A stretch of 64,000 bases of DNA from Planctomyces sp. SH-PL14 (GCF_001610835.1 NZ_CP011270.1:3490001-3554000), one strand, 5' to 3'. Shown: positions 44,761 to 54,159, counted from the stretch's first letter. Translations and numbers: made by a program. The notes: generated by a model not told the origin, from the letters alone.

Positions 44761-44843
44761 CGCGACGGCTATTCGTCGAAGTTCCGAGGGCCATCCTGCC
44801 GATCCAAACAGCAAGGTCGATCGTTCAGGGAGGAATGACCCCG

Positions 44844-45080
44844 ATGCTGCGCAGGATGGGTAATCTGGGGGTCGCCGTCCTCACGGTCGCCACTCTGGCG
44901 GGCTGCCAGTGCTGCTTCGTCACGGAGCACTACAACGACCTCGTCGACCATGTGAACGACTGTCCCGTGCGGATGGACTGGGCCTACTTCTCCAAGCTCG
45001 ACCTGACACGGATCAACCGCCTCGACGGCATCCAGTGCCGCTGCGGGCGTCCCGCCTGCACGGACTGCCCGGTCTACTGA
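44844..45080 (+). CDS. Small cysteine-rich lipoprotein
   Basis: A 78-residue protein with a lipoprotein signal (GNLGVAVLTVATLAGC, lipobox LAGC at about residue 21). Nine further cysteines lie mostly in pairs (CQCCFV, CRCGRPACTDC), suggesting disulfides or metal binding. I do not recognise the family. AGGGAGGA ends 9 bases before the ATG at 44844; the ATG at 44835 is directly adjacent to that box, so it is less likely. The stop is 20 bp from the convergent gene's stop. Confidence 0.7.
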   Translation: MLRRMGNLGVAVLTVATLAGCQCCFVTEHYNDLVDHVNDCPVRMDWAYFSKLDLTRINRLDGIQCRCGRPACTDCPVY

Positions 45081-45100
45081 ACGGCCCTTCCGCTACGCCG

Positions 45101-45625
45101 TCAGATCCGGAGCGGCTGCTTGAGGGTGTAGCCCAGCCGGCGGTCCCAGCGGCGCTCTTTCTCTTCTTCCGGCGCCAGACGGAGCGCCATGTCGGCCCAC
45201 TCCACGGCCGCCTCGAAGTGACCGCAGTTGGCCAGTGCCGCGGCCATCACCGCGTACGCGGTCCAGTCGCCGCGGTCGCTCAGCGCAAACCCCTTGGAGG
45301 CGTAGTACAGCCCGAGCCTCCGGGACCGATACCACCAGTCGTCGCAGCAGGAGTAGAAGGTGCTGACCGTGAGCACTACGGACGCGGCGTCCGGCTCGCG
45401 CCGCAGCTCGTCCAGGAACCAGCGGCGGGCCCTCCGGTAGTCCCCGATCCGCCAGCGGGCCATCCCCAGGTACATCCGCGTCGCGCAGTGATCGTCCCCC
45501 TGGGCGATCCAGGACTCGGTGGTCTCGATCACCCGCCGGTAGTCGCCGCACTCCAGCATCTGGTGCAGCGCGGCCCAGACCTCGTCGTCCCCGGAATCCT
45601 CTTCTGATCCCGTGCCTGTCGTCAT
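45101..45625 (-). CDS. Small TPR-like protein
   Basis: A 174-residue cytoplasmic protein of TPR-like helix pairs: EVWAALHQMLECGDYRRVIE, HCATRMYLGMARWRIGDYRR then ARRWFLDELRREPD, and WTAYAVMAAALANCGHFEAA then VEWADMALRLAPEE. It probably binds protein partners. I start at ATG 45625 (MTTGTGSEEDSGDDE, an acidic N-terminus); in-frame residues upstream overlap the neighbouring VOC gene's stop. Convergent with the small lipoprotein gene. Confidence 0.72.
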   Translation of the reverse strand: MTTGTGSEEDSGDDEVWAALHQMLECGDYRRVIETTESWIAQGDDHCATRMYLGMARWRIGDYRRARRWFLDELRREPDAASVVLTVSTFYSCCDDWWYRSRRLGLYYASKGFALSDRGDWTAYAVMAAALANCGHFEAAVEWADMALRLAPEEEKERRWDRRLGYTLKQPLRI

Positions 45626-45665
45626 AAGTCTCCCGTCTCGCTCAGGCCGGGACGGGGCGAGGGCC

Positions 45666-46040
45666 TCATCCGCCGGACGGAGCAACGCGGAAATGCGGAT
45701 TGCGGATCACACCGAAGACGTTGCCGAACGGGTCGCGGACCGTGGCGACGATGATCCCCTCCCCCACGTCCATGGGGGCCGAGTGCTCCGTCGCCCCGAG
45801 CTGCTGGAGCCGCGCCACCGTCGCCGCGACGTCCTCAACCCCCCAGTAGGCCACGACATTCTCGACCGGCCCGGCCGCGGGGGCATTGGCCTGAAGCCCC
45901 AGCTCATAGCCTCCGACGTTGAAGCCGACATAGAACGGCTGATCGAAGTACGGGCCGAACCCGAGCGCCTGGGTGTACCACTCCGTCGCCCGCGTGAGGT
46001 CGCCCACCTGATAGATCGTCGTCCGCAGTCCCTGAAACAT
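45666..46040 (-). CDS. VOC-family (glyoxalase/bleomycin-resistance fold) protein
   Basis: A 124-residue protein of one VOC domain built from two beta-alpha-beta-beta-beta modules: FQGLRTTIYQVGDLTRATEW then YTQALGF, and GVEDVAATVARLQQLG then VATVRDPFGNVFGVI. DPFGN plus I/V is the conserved metal-side motif (E/H ligands are not all visible). Function could be lyase, isomerase or binding. The start ATG 46040 has GGAGAGGAGAG upstream. It lies 40 bp from the small TPR gene, possibly co-transcribed. Confidence 0.85.
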   Translation of the reverse strand: MFQGLRTTIYQVGDLTRATEWYTQALGFGPYFDQPFYVGFNVGGYELGLQANAPAAGPVENVVAYWGVEDVAATVARLQQLGATEHSAPMDVGEGIIVATVRDPFGNVFGVIRNPHFRVAPSGG

Positions 46041-46114
46041 CGCTCTCCTCTCCTGTGGCTCGTTGTCCCGGAACGTCGGCCCCGCGCCCCGGCGGGCCCG
46101 CGGCCCTCGCGTAT

Positions 46115-46606
46115 TCAAACCGCCGACTTGCGGATCGTCTGCAGCAGCGGATGACCGGCGGGGCAGTGCTGATCCACGCAGTCCCGCAGTCCGTCGGTGT
46201 CGTCCGTCGAAAGCGGGAGCCAGAGCGCCGGGGCTCCCGGGGCCAGCAGGCGGGCGTAGGGGAAGCCGAACAGGTGGATCGCCGACACGCCGGTGATCTC
46301 GTCCCACTTCATCCGCCGCCGCCGGCCCCAGCGGTCGAAGCCGACGACCCCCTCGGGGCCGACTTCGTAGCGGTACAGCCACCAGAACGGCAGCGCTATC
46401 GTCATGGCCAGGACGGTGACCATCAGCGGGAGCAGAACGAGCAGTTCGTAGAGCTGGGCCCCCAGGGAGATCGCCAGGACCTCCAGGATCACGAGCGCCG
46501 GGAACGCGATCGACTGCACGAAGTCCGGGTAGTTCATCCGGAACTCGACGCAGCGGAACGAGTAGCGGATGACGCCGTCGAGTTCTCGGATATGGGCGGT
46601 CGACAT
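46115..46606 (-). CDS. Small two-helix membrane protein of unknown function
   Basis: A 163-residue protein. After an N-terminal RYSFRCVEFRMNYPDFVQSI stretch are two membrane helices (about 33-50 and 53-75), then a cytoplasmic part YRYEVGPEGVVGFDRWGRRR followed by RMKWDEITGVSAIHLFGFPY, which resembles a bacterial PH-like (bPH) domain beginning. No family assignment is firm. ATG 46606 has AGGAGGG about 11 bases upstream. It precedes the VOC gene on the same strand. Confidence 0.68.
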   Translation of the reverse strand: MSTAHIRELDGVIRYSFRCVEFRMNYPDFVQSIAFPALVILEVLAISLGAQLYELLVLLPLMVTVLAMTIALPFWWLYRYEVGPEGVVGFDRWGRRRRMKWDEITGVSAIHLFGFPYARLLAPGAPALWLPLSTDDTDGLRDCVDQHCPAGHPLLQTIRKSAV

Positions 46607-46760
46607 GTCGCTAGACTCCCTCCTGTTCAGTCTATTTACGTCGGATCGGGGTCGCGGTGCAAATCCTTTGCCGACGGATTCGCGATGGAATCCGAGCGAA
46701 CCGGTCGTCACCGCGCCCGCGCGGAACAGACCGCCGCCGAGGCCCCCCGCCGGCGATCCC

Positions 46761-48227
46761 CTACTTCCCTGTTCCCGACTTCATGACGACGTCGAACTGA
46801 GGATTGGCCCCCTCGACGACGTCGAACGTGTTCTTCGATTCGCGGCCCCAGGCGGTCGGGACCTTGTTCTTCCCCTTTTCGTCCATCATCGGCTGGACCG
46901 AGACCCGGTTCGTCCCCAGGAACGTGCCGGACACGGTGTCGACGTAGGTCAGCGAATAACGCCCGTCGGCGTCCGTGAGCCCCGTCGCGGTCCGCAGGGG
47001 CAGCCCCCGGGAGACCTTATCCCGCTTGTACTCCCGCTTCTCCGGAGCAAAGTAGACCGTCGCCCCCGACACTGGCTTTCCATCCAGCGTCACAACGCCG
47101 CTCACCTGCCCCAGCGGCGGGACTTCGAGCTTCGGCTGGTTGAGGTACCAGTAAAGTCCTGTGCTGAACCCGAGGGACACTACGAGGAGCGACCACCGCC
47201 GCCAGCCGACGGCCCGGATCGCCTTGCGGATGTCGATCGGCTCGCGCTTCGCCTCCTGCGGCAGCTTGACCATCGTCGGCTGCGCGGAGGGCATGTCGGC
47301 CAGATTGGGATCGGCGACGACCGCCGGTGCGACGGCCGCCAGCGTGGCGCCAGCGGCGGCCGCGGCAGCCGACGCGGGAGGAGCGGTCGAGGCCCTGGTC
47401 CCCCACCGCCGCGGAGCCGGGGGAGCGCCGGGACCGGGAGGTCCCTTGGGAGCTTCCGGCGGGGGAGCCTCCGCCTTGGCCTTCTCGGCCATCAGGAAGT
47501 CCGCGGGATCGAAGTTGGGATCCCCCTCCGGAGCCGGTACGGCGGCCGCGGGGGCTTCCGCAACGGCCGCGACAGCAGGATCCGATTTCTTGGCGGCCGG
47601 GGCGCTCTTGGCCGGAGAGGGGGCGGGGACGGCGGCCTTCTTCGGCTTCCCCTCCATCAGGAAGTCGGCGGGGTCGAAGTCGGCCTTCTTCTCCGCCGCG
47701 GGGGCGGCCGCCGCAGTTCCGGCCGGTGCGGCTGCCGCTGCCGCAGGTTTGGCCGCGGGCTTCTTGGGGCCGTCTCCCATGAGGACGTCGGTCGGATCGA
47801 AGTCCTCGTTCTTCTTCTCCGGTGCCGCGGCCTTCGCCGGCGCCTTCTTGGGGCCGCCGGCCATCAGAACGTCCGTCGGATCGAACTCATCCGCCGGAGG
47901 CTTGGGGGGCGCCGCGGCAGCGGGAGCTGCGGCCGGAGCGCTCGCGACCGGAGTCGCCGTCGACGGAGCCGGCGGAGCTTCCGGCCCCTTGGCGGCCGCC
48001 GCGGCCGGAGCCGATGCCGCCGCAACAACCGGGACCGCGCCCGATGTCCCCACATCGTCCGGCCTGGAGATGATGTTCGGCTGAGAGTCGCTCGTCGACG
48101 CCGCCGTCGACGGGCTGGGGACGATGAACTTCGTCTTGCAGGTCGGGCACTTGTTCGGCGTCCCCGCCAGATCATCGTTGATCTTCAGGAGCTGACCGCA
48201 TTTGACGCAGTTGTATCGAATGGTCAT
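46761..48227 (-). CDS. Zinc-ribbon, FDPxD-repeat membrane protein with carboxypeptidase-regulatory-like domain
   Basis: A 488-residue mosaic protein. The N-terminal zinc ribbon uses C7, C10, C27 and C30 (NCVKCGQLL, NKCPTCKTKF). A long Ala/Pro/Lys region (about 45-290) carries four copies of FDP[TA]D[VF]LM, spaced irregularly with GPKKA or KPKKA following three of them. A membrane helix follows (WSLLVVSLGFSTGLYWYL, about 330-347), then an extracytoplasmic domain GQVSGVVTLDGKPVSGATVY and TGLTDADGRYSLTYVDTVSG, the carboxypeptidase-regulatory-like fold. This suggests a cytoplasmic zinc domain linked across the membrane to an outer binding domain. No enzyme domain is present. Confidence 0.8.
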   Translation of the reverse strand: MTIRYNCVKCGQLLKINDDLAGTPNKCPTCKTKFIVPSPSTAASTSDSQPNIISRPDDVGTSGAVPVVAAASAPAAAAAKGPEAPPAPSTATPVASAPAAAPAAAAPPKPPADEFDPTDVLMAGGPKKAPAKAAAPEKKNEDFDPTDVLMGDGPKKPAAKPAAAAAAPAGTAAAAPAAEKKADFDPADFLMEGKPKKAAVPAPSPAKSAPAAKKSDPAVAAVAEAPAAAVPAPEGDPNFDPADFLMAEKAKAEAPPPEAPKGPPGPGAPPAPRRWGTRASTAPPASAAAAAAGATLAAVAPAVVADPNLADMPSAQPTMVKLPQEAKREPIDIRKAIRAVGWRRWSLLVVSLGFSTGLYWYLNQPKLEVPPLGQVSGVVTLDGKPVSGATVYFAPEKREYKRDKVSRGLPLRTATGLTDADGRYSLTYVDTVSGTFLGTNRVSVQPMMDEKGKNKVPTAWGRESKNTFDVVEGANPQFDVVMKSGTGK

Positions 48228-48347
48228 GTCGAGCTCGTTGAGAGCGGGCCAAAGGTCTATGGACTCGAGACGAGAGACCAGGGAGAAGAGTGGAGAAACG
48301 TCGGCGTCTGATCCCTAGTCTCTAGACCCTGGTCCCTCGTCCCGCCT

Positions 48348-49376
48348 TCAATCCGGCAACCGGACCGGGACGCCGCCGTTGGCGGAGCCGAGCTCGCGCC
48401 ACGTGCTGAGGCTGATGTTGAAACTGACCGCCCGGGCGCTACCGTCCGCCAGGCAGACGTTGACGATGCCGGGATGGGAACTGTCCGCTTCGTCGAAGTG
48501 GCCCGGCTCTCCCCCGGTCGGAGGGGCGGGGACCAGGCCGCGGCTGAACACGACCCCGGTGTGCGGCAGGAGCCGGCAGCTCATCAGCGTCGCCGGACCG
48601 CCCCACGCCCAGCCGTCGCTGCTGATCTGACTCTCCGGGCCGGCTGAATCCGTCAGCCGCCGTTCGCAGATCAGCATCGTCTGCGAAGCTCCGTCGCCGA
48701 TGTCCTCCAGCCGGATCCGCGAGTTGACGCCGAAGATCCCGGCGTTGAGCGGGTCCTGATTATACGGCGACCAGCCGTCGCCGCCCGCCGTCGCCGCGAC
48801 CTGCTCGGGGCTCAGGACGTACGTGGCCCGGGTCTTGTCGTCGAACACGATCCCGGAACCCGCGCACCCGGCGTAGTCGTTCCCCCCGCCGGTCCAGTCC
48901 GCCGCGACCCGCTGGACGTTCCCGTAGACCGCCGGCGAAAGGTTCGTCCGCCGCGACGGGCAGTAGAGCCCGGCGATCTCGACGGAGGCCGCCTGGGCAT
49001 TCCCCAGGACGTTCTGCTTGAAGTTCCAGGACTTGTGCAGGGCCGCCTGCTCGATGTGCGGAAGGACCTGGACGATCCAGCTCGTCCCCTGTCCGCCGGG
49101 CGTCGGCTTGATCGCCTCGGCCGGGTCGGCGCAGAAGCCGGGAGCGACGTTCGTCAGGAACTTGCTGTTGAGCTGGCCGGGGGGAAAGACTTTGTGGGTG
49201 GTCTGGTAGGTGTGGACCCCCGCTCCCAGGCGGCGGAGATTGTCGAGGCAGGTGGTCTGCCGGGCTGCCTCGCGGGCCCGGTTGACGGCCGGGAGCGCGA
49301 TGGCGGCCACGATCGCCAGCACCGCGAGGGCGATGACGAATTCCACGAGCGAGAATCCTTCGCGCTGCACGTTCAT
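48348..49376 (-). CDS. DUF1559 protein with prepilin-type N-terminus
   Basis: A 342-residue pseudopilin: REGFSLVEFVIALAVLAIVA (G|F cleavage near residue 7, E at +5) then INRAREAARQTTCLDNLRRL-type sequence GAGVHTYQTTHKVFPPGQLN, WIVQVLPHIEQAALH and SSHPGIVNVCLADGSARAVS, the DUF1559 pattern. E/V variants in the helix (VEFVIAL) are slightly unusual. Start ATG 49376. It is one of three DUF1559 genes here, and the only one that stands alone in its own unit. Function in the envelope is unproven. Confidence 0.92.
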   Translation of the reverse strand: MNVQREGFSLVEFVIALAVLAIVAAIALPAVNRAREAARQTTCLDNLRRLGAGVHTYQTTHKVFPPGQLNSKFLTNVAPGFCADPAEAIKPTPGGQGTSWIVQVLPHIEQAALHKSWNFKQNVLGNAQAASVEIAGLYCPSRRTNLSPAVYGNVQRVAADWTGGGNDYAGCAGSGIVFDDKTRATYVLSPEQVAATAGGDGWSPYNQDPLNAGIFGVNSRIRLEDIGDGASQTMLICERRLTDSAGPESQISSDGWAWGGPATLMSCRLLPHTGVVFSRGLVPAPPTGGEPGHFDEADSSHPGIVNVCLADGSARAVSFNISLSTWRELGSANGGVPVRLPD

Positions 49377-49510
49377 CCGAACCTCGCCCGCGACTGCGGG
49401 CCTTCGTGTTTGCACCGACGCTCGACGGGACAGGATGCCAGAACTGGCGGGGTCGAGCGGCAAAGCCCGATCTTGCGGGGTGCAGGGAAGGAAAGTCAAC
49501 CGATGACCGC

Positions 49511-49800
49511 GTTCTCGCCGACACGACTCTGCTCGCTCAAACCCGACGTGCCATGGCAGCCGGGGGTCAAGGGGGCACTCCTGTGAGGAACCGCGGGACA
49601 CAACGGACGTCCGCTTTGTGGAACCGGCGTTGAGAATTCACTGCTCGCGTCGCAATCCCGCGGGTTGGTGAGGGGGCATACGGCACGGTGTCCACGCTTG
49701 GACACGATCCCCTTCAGACATCTCTCGACGGCCAGGCCTCCGGCGGGCAAAGGGGCGTTGCCCCTCTGCACTCCCCACCAGGGGTGACCCCCTGGACCCC
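49511..49800 (-). repeat. R1 dispersed structured repeat, copy G (hairpin 3 deleted)
   Basis: A reverse-orientation R1 copy in the 673-bp gap between the divergent DUF1559 and ftsK genes. On the minus strand hairpin 1 is CCAGGGGGTCACCCCTGG and hairpin 2 is intact. Hairpin 3 and its adjoining long-range arm are missing: GGGGTCAAGGGGGCACTCCT runs straight on (49564-49583). Confidence 0.88.
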
Positions 49801-50049
49801 GATCTTGAGGCCATCTGGCAGCCGCGTTTCAGAATCCACTGCCACCCGGCACACGATCGTCATTCACCGCCAGGTTTGCCGGACACTCACATCGCGTGCC
49901 GCCCGCTCGTCCCGCCCCCATTGGAAAACTCCCCGACGGAATCGCCCTCGATTCCCCGACTTCCCCAAGACAGCTTTCACCCGAGTGATACCCTTGCGCG
50001 GAGCGCGGAAGGCAGGGAGGCAAGCGCGCCCACCCCTGCGGACCGCGCC
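49801..50049. other. Non-coding 249 bp upstream of ftsK
   Basis: No gene is evident. GTGATACCCTTG at about 49986 precedes ftsK. The first part (49801-49870) adjoins R1 copy G. A promoter for ftsK should lie here, but I cannot identify one with confidence. Confidence 0.4.
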
Positions 50050-52467
50050 ATGTTGGACTTCAGCCGCGTCAAAACCGACCTCTTCGCCCTCGCGCTGTTT
50101 GCCGCGGTCTGCTTCTCCGCGCTCAGCCTCTACAGCTTCGACCCCGCCGACTTCCCCTCCACGCAGGTCTGGCCGCAAAACCCGCAGATCCAGAACCTCT
50201 GCGGAGAGAAGGGAGCCGCCGTCGCCCTCGGTCTCCTCACCGCCTTCGGCACCGGCGCCTGGGCCCTCGTCGCCGCCCTGTTCCTCTTCAACCTCCGCCT
50301 CTTCTGCCGCGAGAACGTCAGCGACCTCCTCCTCCGCGTCCTCGGCATCGTCATGATGGCGGCCGCCTGCTCCATCGCCTTCCAGCTCCTCATGCCGACC
50401 CTCGGCCGCGGACCGGTCGTCGGCAGCGGCGGCTACGTCGGAGCCTGGAGCCGCGCCTGGATGCTGGAGCATCTCTCGACCGCCGGCTCCCTCATCGTCG
50501 CCGTCACGATCTTCGCCGCCGGCCTCATGCTCGCCGCCGACCGGCTGTTCCTCCGCGTCGCCTACACGGTCACGATTGCCCCGCTCGTCCTCGTCCTCAG
50601 CCCGATCCTCACCCGCCGCGCCCGGACCGTCGAAGACGCTCCGCTCATCGAATCTCCCAAACCGGCCGCCGAAGCGGTCATCCCCGTCCCCGCCCCCGAA
50701 CCCGTCGCGCCCCCCGAGCCGGAACCGCTCGACGAGGAACCCGAAGAACCGGAACCGCTCCCGGTCTCCGTCGCGCCGCCGGTCGAGCCCGAACCCGCGG
50801 CCCCGTCGAGCCCCGGCCCGATCCGGTCGCTCCTCTCGCTCTTCGCGCCGGGCCTGGCCCCGGTCGCCGAGGCTGAGCCGGTCGAGGAAGCGGTCACGCT
50901 CCCGATCACGACGCCGTCCGGGTTCAAGATCAACCCGCCGGTCGCCTGCCCGGTCAGCGTTCCGCAGTCCGCCACGTCGCACGAACTCCCGCCGATCGAC
51001 CTCCTCGAAGAGGGGGAAGAGTTCCCATTTGAACTGCTCGCCGAGAAGGCCCAGCAGTCCGCCGCCGTCCTGGAGAAGACGTTCACGCAGTTCGGCCTGA
51101 ACGTGAAGGTCACCGAGATCAGCACCGGTCCCGTGGTCACGCTCTTCGAGCTCGACCTCGAGCCGGGCCTCCGTGTCGCCAAGGTCGTCGCCCTGCAGGA
51201 CGACCTCGCGATCGCGCTCCGCGTCCCGGCGGTCCGCGTCGTCTCGCCAATCCCCGGCAAGAACACGGTTGGCGTCGAAGTCCCGAACTCCAAGCGAGTC
51301 ATGGTCCGGATGCGGGACCTGATGGAGTCCGGCGGCGAAGCGCTCGAGAAGATCCGGATTCCGCTGTTCCTCGGTCAGGACGTCACCGGCCGCGCGCTCG
51401 TGGTCGACATGGCCAAGATGCCGCACCTGCTCATCGCCGGGCGGACGGGAACCGGGAAGAGCGTGTGTCTCAACACGCTCATCCTTTCGATGCTGCTGAC
51501 GCGCACGCCCGACGAAGTGCGGCTGCTGATGATCGACCCCAAGATGGTCGAGCTCAGCCCGTACACGCGGCTGCCGCACCTGATGCACCCCGTCATCACC
51601 GACATGAAGAAGGCCGAGGCGGTCCTCGCCTGGGCGGTCGACAAGATGGAGGAGCGGTACGACCTGCTGGCCCGCGTCGGGGTACGGCATATCGACAATT
51701 ACAACAAGATGGGCCGCGAGAAGGTCCTCGACCGGCTGGGAATCTCGCCCAACGATCCGGAAGCGGCCGACATCCCGGAGAAGATCCCGTTCATTGTGAT
51801 CATCGCCGACGAAATGGCGGACATGATCATGACCTCAGGCAAGGACGTCGAAGGGCACATCATCCGTCTCGCGCAGAAGTCGCGGGCGGTCGGGATCCAC
51901 CTCGTCCTGGCGACCCAGAAGCCGACGGTCGACGTCATCACCGGCCTGATCAAGTCGAACCTGCCGGCGCGGATCGCGTTCCAGGTGGCGAGCAAGAACG
52001 ACAGCCGCGTCGTGCTGGACGAGAACGGTGCCGAGCGGCTGCTCGGGCACGGGGACATGCTGTATCTCGCACCTGGGACCAGCGCGCTGACGCGGGCCCA
52101 GGGGACCTATGTCAGTGACGAGGAGGTGAACTCGGTCATCGAGTTCTTTGCCGATCAGCCGACGCAGTATTCTGCCGAGATTGAGCAGGCGACGTCCCGG
52201 GCCGAGGAATCGGATGAGGACGAGGAGGGACCGCGGGTCCGTGATCCGAAGTATGATCAGGCGGTCGAGATTGTGATTCGTGAGGGGCGTGGGAGCTGTT
52301 CGTTGTTGCAGCGGACGATGGGTCTGGGATACGGCCGGGCGTCGCGGATGATCGACCACATGGCGGCGGATGGGATTGTGGGGCATCACAATGGGTCGAA
52401 GCATCGGGATGTTGTGATGACGCTGGAGGAGTGGCATCAGAGGAAGAACGAGCTCGATGACGAATAG
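50050..52467 (+). CDS. ftsK: DNA translocase FtsK
   Basis: An 805-residue FtsK/SpoIIIE-type motor that pumps DNA at the septum during cell division. Four membrane helices occupy about residues 9-200 (DLFALALFAAVCFSALSL and others). A Pro/Glu-rich linker (about 200-300, PEPEPLDEEPEEPEPLP) is followed by the motor: NVKVTEISTGPVVTLFEL, Walker A GRTGTGKS (about 464-471), RLLMIDPKMVEL and FIVIIADEMADMIM (Walker B), then the C-terminal winged-helix gamma domain (RKPKYDQAVEIVI-like to YGRASRMIDHM). It is complete. ATG 50050 is used because the preceding in-frame residues are proline/arginine-rich. R1 copy H starts 18 bp after the stop. Confidence 0.95.
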   Translation: MLDFSRVKTDLFALALFAAVCFSALSLYSFDPADFPSTQVWPQNPQIQNLCGEKGAAVALGLLTAFGTGAWALVAALFLFNLRLFCRENVSDLLLRVLGIVMMAAACSIAFQLLMPTLGRGPVVGSGGYVGAWSRAWMLEHLSTAGSLIVAVTIFAAGLMLAADRLFLRVAYTVTIAPLVLVLSPILTRRARTVEDAPLIESPKPAAEAVIPVPAPEPVAPPEPEPLDEEPEEPEPLPVSVAPPVEPEPAAPSSPGPIRSLLSLFAPGLAPVAEAEPVEEAVTLPITTPSGFKINPPVACPVSVPQSATSHELPPIDLLEEGEEFPFELLAEKAQQSAAVLEKTFTQFGLNVKVTEISTGPVVTLFELDLEPGLRVAKVVALQDDLAIALRVPAVRVVSPIPGKNTVGVEVPNSKRVMVRMRDLMESGGEALEKIRIPLFLGQDVTGRALVVDMAKMPHLLIAGRTGTGKSVCLNTLILSMLLTRTPDEVRLLMIDPKMVELSPYTRLPHLMHPVITDMKKAEAVLAWAVDKMEERYDLLARVGVRHIDNYNKMGREKVLDRLGISPNDPEAADIPEKIPFIVIIADEMADMIMTSGKDVEGHIIRLAQKSRAVGIHLVLATQKPTVDVITGLIKSNLPARIAFQVASKNDSRVVLDENGAERLLGHGDMLYLAPGTSALTRAQGTYVSDEEVNSVIEFFADQPTQYSAEIEQATSRAEESDEDEEGPRVRDPKYDQAVEIVIREGRGSCSLLQRTMGLGYGRASRMIDHMAADGIVGHHNGSKHRDVVMTLEEWHQRKNELDDE

Positions 52468-52484
52468 GCCGGTTGCTGATTGAG

Positions 52485-52798
52485 CCGGGTCCAGGGGCAC
52501 CCTGGTGGGGGGATGCAAGGGGGGCGACGCCCCTCTTGCCCGCCGGAGGCCTGGCCGTCGAGAGATGTCTGAAGGAGTGAGTGTCCAAACGCGGACACCG
52601 TGTCGGATGCCCCCTCACCAACCCGCGGGGATTGCAGGGCGAGCGTGGAGTAATCAACGCCGGTACCACACAGGGGTCGTCCGTTGTGCCCCACGGTTCC
52701 TCGTGGAAGTGCCTCCGGCGGCAAGGGGGTGAGACCCCCTTGACCCCGGCTGCCGTCGCACGTTGGGTTTGAGCTATCAGCGCCGCGCCGGCAAGGAC
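52485..52798 (+). repeat. R1 dispersed structured repeat, copy H
   Basis: Forward-orientation R1 copy between the convergent ftsK and acyltransferase genes. Hairpin 2 is AAGGGGGGCGACGCCCCTCT, a stem with an altered apex; hairpin 1 and hairpin 3 (CAAGGGGGTGAGACCCCCTT) are as in copies I and J. It ends 17 bp before the minus-strand stop at 52815. Confidence 0.92.
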
Positions 52799-52814
52799 GC
52801 GGTTCGTCAGCCAT

Positions 52815-54119
52815 TCACGAACCGGCGCCGACCAACTCCCCCGTCAACATCCCCAGAAACCGCTCCGTCGCCGCATACGACAACCCGCGCCCATCCCCCC
52901 GCGACGACAACGTGAGCGTCCCCCCATAACCGATCGCCACCACAGTATTGTGCGTCAACGGCCGCCGCGGCGGCGCACAAGCCAGCGACGTCACCCGCAA
53001 CCCCGCCGTCTCCCACACACCATCGCGCGTCGGCAACCGATCTGAGAAGACGGACGCCACGTCCCCGATGTTCGAAAGCACCGCCGTCGCAAAGCACTTC
53101 GTCGGCGGCAGTAGCCACCGCGTCAGCCGCAGCCGCTGGAACCGGTTGATCATCTTCAGCACGTTGACAATCTGCAGCCGGTGCCGACGAAGAAAATCGA
53201 GCTCCTCGTGGACCTTCGCGTCCAGGTCCGGCCGGCGGATCGCCTCGGCCGTCCGCGCGAGGAACTTGTAGCTGATCTTGTTACAGGCTGGCAGATCCCG
53301 GTCCTCAGCAGTCCGACGGCTGATCGGAATGATGAGCCGGTAGAGATCCCGCGGATCGACCGGCCCATGCTCCTCCTGCCACCGCAGAACCGTCCGCAGC
53401 ATCGCACACGCCAGCCGGTCGTTGATCGTCATCCCGACGGCCCGCGACCGGGCCTGAAGCTCCTGAAACTCCTCCGCCGTCAGCGTCCGGATGCAGTGCC
53501 CCGGCGGCGTCACCGGCACCGGATTGCCCACCGCACCGGCCAGCGGCTTCGGCCGAGCCTTGTGAAGGATTTTCCGGACCTTCTCCATCCGCTCGGCAAA
53601 GGAGTGCGGAGACCGCACTCCCGCGAGGTCAGCCCGACTCCGCAGACGATCCAGGTCCGGCGGCGGCAACTCGGGAGGCACATCGCCGCCGCTCCCTTTC
53701 GCCCGTCCATAGGCATTCAGCCAGTCAACCACAAAGGCCACCATCCCGAGCGCATCCGCGCACGCGTGATGAACAAACAGCAGGATCCGCGACGTCTCTC
53801 CGCGGGTCTCAATCGCCGCCCGACACCCGGGCGAAGCAGTCAGGTCGAGGAACTCGTCGCCCTGCGGAACGAGATGCCGATTCGGATCGGTCACGACGGC
53901 CAGCGGCGGCAACGTCGCAACCGGCTCCCACAGCGGCGACCGCCCCCAGCGGGGAACGATCCGCGCCGCCATCAACGGATGCCGGGCATAAGCCGCCGGC
54001 AGCGCCGCGGCGAGACAATCGAGATCGACCGCCCCCGCCAGCCCGACCTCCAGATAGCTCACCATCGGATGCGACCGCGACTCATCGGTCAGCATGTAAT
54101 GCTCAAACCCACTCGCCAC
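52815..54119 (-). CDS. Condensation-domain-like acyltransferase
   Basis: A 434-residue protein of the condensation/wax-ester-synthase-like superfamily. The catalytic HHxxxD motif is HHACAD (residues 117-122 from this start). ASGFEHYMLTDESRSHPMVS is the typical N-terminus, LAAALPAAYARHPLMAARIV the following helix, and NDRLACAMLRTVL plus VLSNIGDVASVFSDRLPTRD gives the second lobe with an N/D-F-G-R-like equivalent. It may join an acyl group to an alcohol, amine or carrier; the substrate is unknown. I start at GTG 54119 because sequence further upstream (to ATG 54176) is repeat R2, not coding-like. Confidence 0.8.
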   Translation of the reverse strand: MASGFEHYMLTDESRSHPMVSYLEVGLAGAVDLDCLAAALPAAYARHPLMAARIVPRWGRSPLWEPVATLPPLAVVTDPNRHLVPQGDEFLDLTASPGCRAAIETRGETSRILLFVHHACADALGMVAFVVDWLNAYGRAKGSGGDVPPELPPPDLDRLRSRADLAGVRSPHSFAERMEKVRKILHKARPKPLAGAVGNPVPVTPPGHCIRTLTAEEFQELQARSRAVGMTINDRLACAMLRTVLRWQEEHGPVDPRDLYRLIIPISRRTAEDRDLPACNKISYKFLARTAEAIRRPDLDAKVHEELDFLRRHRLQIVNVLKMINRFQRLRLTRWLLPPTKCFATAVLSNIGDVASVFSDRLPTRDGVWETAGLRVTSLACAPPRRPLTHNTVVAIGYGGTLTLSSRGDGRGLSYAATERFLGMLTGELVGAGS

Positions 54120-54159
54120 CAGCGTCCCGCTGGACCGGGTGGCCGTCGCACGATGGGTT
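54119..54159 (+). repeat. R2 short repeat, copy 2, overlapping the 5' end of the acyltransferase gene
   Basis: CCAGCGTCCCGCTGGACCGG followed by GTGGCCGTCGCACGATGGGTT. It matches the complement of 18962-19009 and, in its second half, the 3' end of R1 (GCCGTCGCACG-TGGGTT). Its CCAGC/GCTGG arms form a hairpin. An ATG at 54176 would include this repeat in the acyltransferase coding sequence. Confidence 0.65.
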
